A program made the translations under genes and the position numbers. Under the pieces are notes generated by a model. The model was not told where the DNA came from and ran no database searches. It worked only from the letters and a program-made list of their open reading frames with translations. 64,000 nt of DNA from the NCBI RefSeq assembly GCF_000003815.2, contig NC_049995.1, positions 13,230,062 through 13,294,061 on the forward strand, given 5' to 3'. Source of the DNA: Branchiostoma floridae (taxonomy: Eukaryota; Chordata; Leptocardii; Amphioxiformes; Branchiostomatidae). Numbering within the stretch: position 1 is the first letter of the stretch; the number at the start of each line of letters is the position of its first letter. Shown in pieces: positions 55,901-64,000 of the stretch.

Positions 55901-58900
55901 AACCCTTCCTAAACCCCATTTGTGATTCCACTAGTTTTTCTTCAGCCTGACCCCAATTATTCAATCTTTTCCCCAGGATTGCAAGAAACAATTTGCCAAA
56001 TACTGATAATAGGGTAATACTTCTATAATTCCCCACATCATCTTTGTTTCCAGATTTGAATAATGGTTGAATAACACCTACTGTCCATTGTTTTGGTATT
56101 ACAACGAGCGTGAAACATTTATTGAACAACATTTTTAGGTATGGTAACAGAATTGAAATACTCTCATGAAAAAACTCTGGTAATAATTTGTCCATGCCAG
56201 GTGCTTTGCCTGCTTGAGATTCTTGACACTGTCTAAAATTTCCTCCTCAGAAATTTCTTTATCTAGGCTGTCAACCTCAGTATTACCATCGTTTTTACTT
56301 TGCAATGCACGTTCCCTTGTAAACAAACTCGATGATTTGTCTGATACTATGACCGGTCATAATATCGATGTAGGTGTTGTAACAGAAACATGGTTTACAC
56401 CTAGTCACCCTGTAGAATGCACTAATATAGAAGGGTACACACTCTTTTCCCGTTGTCGCACTACTGGCAGCCGCGGCGGGGGCATTGCCATTTATGTACG
56501 AGAGAGTATACCCGCTGAAATTATTGATTTTATCGTAACACCAACAGAGCTTGAGTGTCTATGGGTACTAGCTAAACCATATTGGACACCAAGGCACATT
56601 ACAAACTTAGCTATCTGTGTTGTTTATAACCCCCCAAGTAGTCCGTACCAGGATATGTTAGGTGATTATCTTCTCCACAGTATTGACAAGATTACCACCA
56701 AATATCCGCACGGGGGAATATGTATTATGGGAGATTTTAACAGGTTCGAAATCAAACCCGTTCTTCATGGAAGCAAGCTCGACCAAGTCGTGAAACACCC
56801 CACTAGGGGAGGGGCAGTACTCGACCTGATAATTACTAACTTGAAGTCATCCTACCAAAACCCTTGTATTGAAGAGCCATTGGGCCAGAGCGACCACAAC
56901 ACTGTGCTTTGGTACCCAGTAGACCACAAACCCACCAACACTACAACTAAAGTAACTTTTCGGCAAATGAAAGATTCTAATATACGCTCATTTGGACAAT
57001 GGATTTCACAACACCCATGGACCTGAGTCATGGACGCCGCAGATACCCCAACTAAAGGTGACAATTTTTACGACACTCTAAATGCTNNNNNNNNNNNNNN
57101 NNNNNNNNNNNNNNNNNNNNNNNNNNNNNNNNNNNNNNNNNNNNNNNNNNNNNNNNNNNNNNNNNNNNNNNNNNNNNNNNNNNNNNNNNNNNNNNNNNNN
57201 NNNNNNNNNNNNNNNNNNNNNNNNNNNNNAAACCAGGTAATTCGTTTATGTGCAAAAGCTAAAAAACGCCATTATGTTTCCAGGGTAAAATCCCTTAAGA
57301 AAGATAACCCAGCTAAATGGCACCAATGTTTGCGCAAGATTTTAAACTCTTCTAGATCCCCTGTCTCGGTTTGTCTCCCTGACAATGCGCACTTACATGA
57401 CAAAGACATTGCCAAACTAATCAATGATCACTTCTCATCAATAGTGAATGAATTGCCCCGTTTAGATCTTGACTTGTTACCCACTTACCTACCATCACCG
57501 TCCAGGCCACCACGTATTTTCCCATGGGAGGTCTACGAAACGTTAAGACGCCTTAACTCTAATAAGAGTAACGGTCCGGATAACGTGCCCCCTAAAATAG
57601 TCAAACAGTATGCGGTTGAATTCAGCGAAGTCCTCGCTCATATCTTCAACTCCTCTTTAGAGGAAGGCTATGTTCCAAAACCAAGGAAGCAGGCCATTAT
57701 CTCACCAATTCCCAAAAAGTCGCCAGCCTCACTTAACAACCTACGGCCAATCTCTTTAACTTCAGTCCTTATCAAAGCTTTTGAATCATTTGTAACGAAA
57801 TGGGTCCTTCAGGACGTGGCAAATGTACTTGACCCCAACCAGTTTGGCTGTAGAAGAGGAATGTCCACTGTTCACTACTTAACTGCAATGGTCAACTCGA
57901 TCCTCCTTGGTGCAGAAAGCCCAAAAAGTATCCAAACGATTCTTTTAACAAATTTTAATTAACAAAATGTTACAGTATAATGTACGTCCCTCAATTTTGC
58001 CATGGCTCTGCAATTTTCTTAGTAACCGATTACAATGTGTCCGCTACCACGGTAACCGATTACAATGTGTCCGCTACCACGGTGTAACTTCAAGTTGGAG
58101 AGAAATTTCGTCTGGCGTCCCCCAAGGCACAAAATTAGGTCCTATACTCTTCTTAATTTATATTAATGACGCCCTTAGAGAAGACGTTTTAGACCGTTAT
58201 AAATTTGTCGACGACTTAACAATATGTGAAAGTAGAATGTTCTATGAACCCAGCCAAGTACAAATTAAATGGCTGGGCGTCAAAAAACGACATGATCCTA
58301 AACGGTGAAAAATTTAAACTACTAATGATTTCGTTTATGAAAGACTGCCCCCCTCCTCCGACAATCTCACTTAACGATACGCCCCTTGAATACACGGAAG
58401 ACGCATGTATACTTGGCCTATGGTTCTCCAAAGATCTTAGTTGGAGCAAACATGTTGACATCATTACACAAAAGGCAAGTTCACGCCTTTTTTGGCTGAA
58501 AAAATTAAAACGATTTGGACTCCCCACACAAGATCTCATCGAATTCTATCAGGGTTACATACGGCCTACTTTAGAGTACGCTGCTCCAGTTTGGAGCCCG
58601 AGTATCACGGCGCTGCAATCCATGAAGATCGAGCGAGTACAAAAACGTGCCCTAAGAATTATCCTTGGCCTCCATTATACATGTTATGATGAAGCCCTAG
58701 CCCATTTTTGTCTCCCCTCCTTAGAAAACAGGAGGAAAAACCTTAGCCTTAAGTTTGCCAAATCTCTGTTTAGTTCCCCTATGTTTAGAAGCTGGCTACC
58801 CCCAACACGTTCGGAAGTTCATGGTAGAGACCTAAAAAGTGCGAACAAACTTTGCATTCCATCGACCAAAACAAATCGTTACAAAAACAGCCCCATCCCA

Positions 58901-61900
58901 TACTTCACCCACCTTTTAAATACATGTACCTGAAAAGATCTCCCATGTCTCTCAATCCACCGCCACAGTCTTCATTTATACTTTGTATAACAATTTGTTT
59001 TGTTTCCCTTTGTTTTATTCCTATAATACGACTTCTTGTAATTGTATATTTTCATAGATTTTACACATGTATGAAGTACAATGTCTAAAATGCGCAATTC
59101 AGCCTCTTCTACTGTGTAGAAGTAGCTGCGATGTATTTTATTGTTCACTGACTGAACTAATAATAAACCAATCTTATTACAGTGATCAGAATTTTCCCAC
59201 ATACTATTGGCATTGCTCTCGGCTGTATGTTCCTCTTCTGACTTATTGAAAAGTTCTTCAAAATAATTAGCAAAACCCTGTACACTAATATTTCCAATGT
59301 TAATCACTTTCTTTCCTTTTACTAAATTCCAAAAATAATTGACCCCGTAAGCTAAATTAAGATTATTTATTGGTACATGAAAATAAAAAAGGGGCTGCCT
59401 GTCAGAGTCTAGTATACACTTTAAGTTAGAATATAAAAGATTCAAGAATATTTGCCAACAAGATCAAAGACTAAATTGAAAATCAATTTAAGAGTAATTG
59501 CAGCAATGTAACAAAATGTAAGTTAAAGGCTGTCAGCTACATCCTGTTTTCCTCTCCTAGCCTTACTGTTGAACAATGTCAATATAAAATTCAAAGAAAG
59601 GAAATTGAAAATGAGGACATTGTGGAGAAATAAGTTTTGAAATTCAATTAATTGATAAAAGGATGCTTCGTCCTGCTTCTAAATGAGATGTTAAACTAGA
59701 TGCTATTTACAATGATACTAACCTCTGCGTGTGGCGATGTTTCTTTTGATTGTGTATTGTCACTTTACACCCACCGTAGATTTTGATTGTTATTATGTAT
59801 GATAATGCAAGTTGCAACAATGGTACATCTTATTGAATCTTCACTGAGAAACGAAGTTACAGTTTGTATTGAATGTGTCACCTACACCGAAGTATAAACG
59901 AAAAGCCAGTGACTTGTCTTAATTTACCTTTGCTTGACTGTTTCCTGACACAACACATGAACCAAATGAAGGCTGCAGCCAAGATAACAATACAGACACT
60001 TCCGATGGCAATGACGGCTACTCCTGAAAAAGCACGGTCTGTCAATGGTACATCTACGGTTATAACTTGCATATGGCAATTGAACACTGGTCCTATTGAA
60101 GAAGCATATGTTACCGAAGCGCCATTTCCTTTTAGGTATGTGTTGCATGTTTTGACACTTTAAAGGCATACTACGGAGTTTTTTTGCGCTCAAATTTGAT
60201 ATATTCTAGAATTAAGAAATATCAGATTTACTACCACTTTTTGTCACTTTTTGACACTTTTGTGTCGTTATTTCACGTTTGCAACATAAGGATTAGCCTA
60301 CAAAACATTCTGCTCTAGGCACGCTGTAACCTGTTGACCTCCCTAGTTAGACCCTCCTGTTTCTAAATAACAGCATTCTTGCCACCGGTAGGTCCCCCGG
60401 GGTGGGGTAATCAGTTAGCACATGAATGGCAGACTGCAGATAAAGAACACAATGGAGATCTTCTTTGCAAACACCCATATCTAATCATTCTAAAATAGCA
60501 TATAATAATGAACTTTTAGTCTATTTCGTAGGATATCATCAAGCTGAGGTCATATTCCCTTCAAAACTGCAGGAAACCTTGAACAGAAAGCTAGTCTACT
60601 GTACTCAGAGGAACTGTCAACTGGCCCCCCACTGGGAAGCCAGGCTGATTAGCAAGAAACAACAACACACAGCGGCAGTAACCAGCCTGTGCCCATCTGT
60701 TTCTTGGAAGATCACAATTTTTATACATCATGATTATGTGGTGCATTGATGTCGCAGCATCTCTCCCTGAACATTGGTATGCAATGCTATAGGGTTGATT
60801 GAACTAACAATGTAAAGAAAAAATAGGAAAAGCTACTTTTTGTTTTGTTCAAAAACAACGTAGTATGCCTTTAAAACTCTTTCAATTCAGTTACTACAAG
60901 ATTTTGCACAATCCTTACCACAATGTCAAACTACGGTGTTAAATGACTTTATCACCTTCATCGCCTTGTAAATAGACTGCAGACACCACAATCCCAGCAA
61001 TAGCAATCGTCAAACCCAGAGAGAACTCAAGTAACATGGTTGAAACAGGTAAGTTCATACCGTTGTCTAAAAAAAACAGAACAGTAAATGGTAACAGAAT
61101 GAAACAAATCTTTGGTCAAACAATTACTGTAACTATGTTTTAATCATTATTCATGAAATAGCTAAATTACAATTTGCTAATTTAATTCGTACTTCTTTAT
61201 ACACCCTGACACAGGCAAAAGCTTCAGTAATGTAAACATGCAACATCAACTCTCATGATTTCCAAAACCGCTAACAATCATATATAAAATGGCTGAGACT
61301 TGTTGATAAATACTCCACATAGTATGCACACTTATGTTCAAAACATTCTGGAGAAGGCCTTGATGACACTGTTCTATGAATAGATGGTTAATGACCTGCC
61401 TTGTTGTGTATATTTTGTCATAAGACCTGGTCATTTTCTATAACCACCAAATACATTATGATGTGGTTATAGCAAAGGAGCAGGCGTTATGACACCATGT
61501 ACACCGTGGAATTGGCGGGTCATTAACGTTATTATTATGTAGCACATCCAAAACAATCCGTTTGATTCCTTTGATACTTTACATATTGATAGATGTTTTG
61601 AATTTCTGAGAAATACATTTTGAAAAAATACATTTGTCCTTTTTGATGTAAAAGTGATTGCAGATTTCATTTTGAAACCAAAAATTTCGTAGACAAATAT
61701 TCGTAACTTTGCGATCTTGACATCTCAAATCTTTTAAAATCATATCTACTGTACTGCATTGATGAAAATTTCTCCCTGTTGGATTTGATTCTGATTCATC
61801 ACTGTTCTATGAACTTCTTCTGATTTGATCCAGTGTTGAAACAAAAATAATACCAGTGTTAAATCCTTTTCTATATGTTACGACGTCATAACCAATATGA

Positions 61901-62739
61901 AACGGGGCCTTCTGATTGGTCAAAGTCGCCTGGCTATATGGTAATATCTTGTAATCAGCTGAATTAATGTTACCTGCTGCTAAGTTAAATTGACCGACAA
62001 TATGCAATACTGATTTCAAGTACTTGAATTTGGTGGCTTAAGTTATGAAATGCGCGCTATACCTGTCATTGTATGTCTAAGAAACTTACCAAACGATTTG
62101 AACAGAAATCCACCAATTGCTGCTGCGATGCTCATTACGGCTGCACCAGCAGATAATAAGACGATTGCGAGAAATCCCTGTTGACGTTCTGTAAATAGAT
62201 CAAGTAAACATTTTGAAGCAAATAATTGTATACTGATAAAGGTCATTCATCGTTAGCCCTGAGTTTCCAAAGAAAAGCTGAATGCATGACTGGACAAAAG
62301 GAATTACATTGTATACATACAAGAAAATTATATTTCTCTTAGCAAGTAACGTCTTTTTGAACACAACAAGTGTGTGAGGAAAGAAAACAACAAAAAAAGT
62401 TAACATTTGTAAGCAAGGCCAATCGTTGCAACTTCATTACTAATATTTTGCTCCTTTGGTGTAATGCATTTTGCCATCTTATGTCAACGTTGTCACAAAT
62501 AGAGAAAAAAGTCCACCTTTCGCGTAACACCATTATAAATCAAAATGTAGTATGCTAGCAGACATGAAAACTTTTCTTACCATTTCCACCGTCAACAACA
62601 GCCATTATGATCACAGCAATTGCCAACAAGACTCCAACCAGAGGTCCCATACATGCCAAGAGATTCATCGCCCCACATGTACATGTACATGTACAACAAC
62701 AACAACATGTCTCTGTGCAAATACAACAAGTCCATGTAC
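52923..62739 (-). CDS. Four-helix membrane protein, six exons
   Basis: Exons 62739-62581, 62188-62090, 61066-60956, 60023-59928, 53473-53449 and 53058-52923 join in frame at every AG/GT junction and end in TGA. Each of the first four encodes one hydrophobic helix: GPLVGVLLAIAVIIMAVV; FLAIVLLSAGAAVMSIAAA; FSLGLTIAIAGIVVSAVYL; VAVIAIGSVCIVILAAAFIW. Then come a 25-nt microexon (SQDLSEI) and a hydrophilic tail (ELQQQSLEDAYRPAH near its start). From the first in-frame ATG (62668) it has 184 residues. The true start may lie upstream, because the first exon also has an acceptor and an open Cys-rich lead. The layout resembles small tetraspan families, but I do not recognise it. Confidence 0.62.
54324..56315 (-). 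mobile_element. Older LINE, 3' part, decayed
   Basis: Reading on the minus strand: SKNDGNTEVDSLDKEISEEE, a frameshift near 56205, the reverse transcriptase N-part with KQWTVGVIQPLFKSGNK and GFRKGYGV (56195-55767), the catalytic box FADDLAL (55290-55604), the YGCEIWGF and LGVRHNASN region (54990-55196), a TAG, then a C-terminal CPLCLEG...HFVMECPYLH zinc-binding motif (54324-54983). Several stops and shifts show that it is dead. Its 5' part lies at 59173-59450. Confidence 0.85.
56311..59172 (+). mobile_element. CR1-type LINE, 5'-truncated, interrupted by a gap
   Basis: This is a non-LTR retrotransposon on the plus strand. The endonuclease region starts CNARSLVNKLDDL and contains TETWF, RGGGIAIYV, MGDFN and QSDHN (to 57026). 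After a gap of 143 N the reverse transcriptase shows NGPDNVPP, LRPISLTSV and GVPQGTKLGP. The catalytic box reads KFVDDLT, where YADD-type is usual. The frame is broken around 57020, 57960 and 58300. The 3' end (about 59090-59172) has the CR1-like tail AATTCAGCC...AATAAACCAA. It is inserted into an older LINE of opposite orientation. Confidence 0.85.
57087..57229. other. Assembly gap, 143 N
   Basis: The gap interrupts the plus-strand LINE between its endonuclease and reverse transcriptase parts. Confidence 1.
59173..59450 (-). mobile_element. Older LINE, 5' part
   Basis: The open frame on the minus strand (YFWNLVKGKKVINIGN, FANYFEELFNKSEEE) is the usual spacer just before the reverse transcriptase in this type of element. 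It continues at 56315 once the plus-strand LINE is removed. Confidence 0.75.
60164..60870. mobile_element. TTAA-flanked MITE, about 0.7 kb
   Basis: The ends AGGCATACTACG and CGTAGTATGCCT are exact inverses and both are flanked by TTAA, the target of piggyBac-type elements. It sits in an intron of the four-helix gene. Confidence 0.72.
61386..61947. mobile_element. Composite inverted-repeat element, copy 2
   Basis: This is a relative of 34360-35074. It has the hairpin GGTTAATGACCTGCC...GGCGGGTCATTAAC, then CGTTATTATTATGTAGC and the inverse-like CTATATGGTAATAT at the end. It is more diverged and lacks the GATTGGTCAG inner hairpin. Confidence 0.6.
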
Positions 62740-64000
62740 CTGTGGAAAAATGTCAGGAAGAAGATTATATACAGTCATATGCATAGCGACCACCTGGCCA
62801 TTGCGGTCACTTTTTGTCTGTCCCTTGCATTTTTCCATCGACCTAAGCATTAAGAAATAGTCTATAGCAGGCACCTTTCCAACGTGACCACGGCCACACA
62901 ACTTCCGGTCCCGCAGATACAGATACAGACCCAATGCCTATTGCGGCCACACAGCGGCCGTATGTCACCCTGCGTCGGGGTTATAATCGTAGATTGCGAG
63001 AATTTGGAGTTACCAATAGGGTCATTCTGACGGTAGCGGAAGGTACGAGACAGTGCATTAAACGTTAGAGCACACGTCTTTGTCGGCGAATTTACCAACA
63101 TTAGGCGTGCCAATATCACTCATTTCCGGTAGATTTAACTTTGGCAGGGTCAGTTGAATTTTTTGACGATCGAGACAATGCTACTTGGCGAGAAATATCA
63201 CTGGGTACAGATCATGTTTAAATTATTGCTTGTTGTCAATGGACCGATCCTGAAGCCCGTCCCCTGTTCGATCATATTCTGTTTCGAACACCTCCGGACA
63301 AAACTGGTCGCCGCCGCTATTTACCTGATACAAAACGACAGACTTCTGTTCAGCTTTTTGGGCCCTGAAATCATCTCAGACCGGGCCGAAAAAAATGCTG
63401 CCTTTTTTTATGAAGGCTACATCCACTGGGCCGGGTACATTCGTTTGGGGAGGGGGGCGGATAAATAGCTGCGGTAAGCTTAAGGGCGTTATAATTTCAG
63501 TCAAAGCGGAAGCAAGAGACACTCAATAGCATTGCAATGTTGGTGGGCAGGAGTGCCCGGTTTCTGACGCACGGTCGATGCACGTAAAAACCGGGGTACT
63601 TATTTCTGTGACGGGGCTTCTACTGCGTTTGTTCTATGCATAAAAGCTGCATGCGTGCTCATGACAAAAACAAAACTAAGAAAAAAGCAGTTCGGGCACT
63701 AGTGGAGAGGGGGCTTGTATTGCACGCCAACTAATAAGACCCTGCTACAAAGTATGCTATTGCAGAGTCCCGTGTCTTATACATGCCCTGCTCTACACGT
63801 GCACCCTGCCCACCAACAAAGTAATGCTATGTCTCTCCCTCCCAAAAAGCTATACTCAGTGGGTGTATTATTCAACAAAGAATAGCATAGCATGTCTCCT
63901 TTAGCTATTTCTGTCTCACTGGGGCTGTTTTTGACGGAGGTGTTCGAAATAGAATAAGGGGTTCTACCTGATTCTATTTGTTCGATATGGCGTTCGATCA
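62740..64000. other. Upstream of the four-helix gene
   Basis: It contains G/C-richer dispersed sequence with repeated GCGGCC and GGCCAC words (62780-63000). A plus-strand open frame at 63154-63468 has no recognisable domain. I found no convincing upstream exon. Confidence 0.5.

Noticed and set aside
56214-58933. Long plus-strand open frames as host genes
   Set aside because: They carry endonuclease and reverse transcriptase motifs and a CR1-like 3' end; this is a LINE.
63154-63468. 104-residue plus-strand open frame
   Set aside because: No recognisable domain and surrounded by repeat-like sequence; not supported as a gene.

Overview
The window looks like nuclear DNA of a lancelet (amphioxus, probably Branchiostoma). 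The reasons are short phase-1 exons that each encode one immunoglobulin (Ig) domain, receptor tyrosine kinases (RTKs) of a lancelet-like expanded type, a tRNA-derived SINE, CR1-type LINE fragments, many small inverted-repeat elements (MITEs), and two assembly gaps (9163-9262 and 57087-57229). The species is inferred from style and family knowledge, not from a search. Almost all host coding sequence is on the minus strand and split by introns. Gene models were built by hand from splice sites and reading-frame continuity.

Region 1 (about 46.6-30.6 kb): gene 3, an RTK of 26 exons. In order it has a signal peptide, a V-like domain, eight Ig domains, a fibronectin III (FN3) domain, a SEA domain, one membrane helix, a tyrosine-rich juxtamembrane segment and a kinase domain ending at 30608. 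Its first two exons with their promoter exist twice. The nearer copy (43955/42582) has a 13-bp frameshifting deletion; the farther copy (46600/45961) is intact and gives a 1553-residue protein. Region 2 (28.65-12.28 kb): gene 2, a paralogue with the same 26-exon plan (1509 codons plus stop), except for an in-frame TAA just before the donor of exon 2. Region 3 (8.57 kb to below position 200): gene 1, a third family member. It shares the signal peptide and N-terminal Ig exons with gene 2, then continues into an EGF-like exon and a SEA domain and runs off the window. One of its Ig exons is frameshifted and another is reduced to 69 nt. Genes 3, 2 and 1 lie head to tail, and the intergenic and 3' flanks are themselves duplicated, so this is a tandem array formed by unequal exchange and later gene conversion.

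Region 4 (about 46.8-64 kb) is rich in repeats. It contains a 1.2-kb foldback element, a CR1-type LINE nested inside an older LINE of opposite orientation, and a small gene (62.74-52.92 kb, minus strand) for an unrecognised four-helix membrane protein with one helix per exon and a 25-nt microexon. The LINE nest sits in one of its introns.

How the parts may work together: the three array members are cell-surface proteins with long Ig ectodomains and a membrane-proximal SEA domain, which in other proteins can self-cleave at G-S. In the two complete genes this connects to a kinase preceded by three evenly spaced YxxL/V motifs, two of which have ITAM-compatible spacing and are kept in both paralogues. 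The N-terminal domains vary most and hold most of the lesions, a birth-and-death pattern expected for recognition receptors. That immune-type role is a hypothesis.
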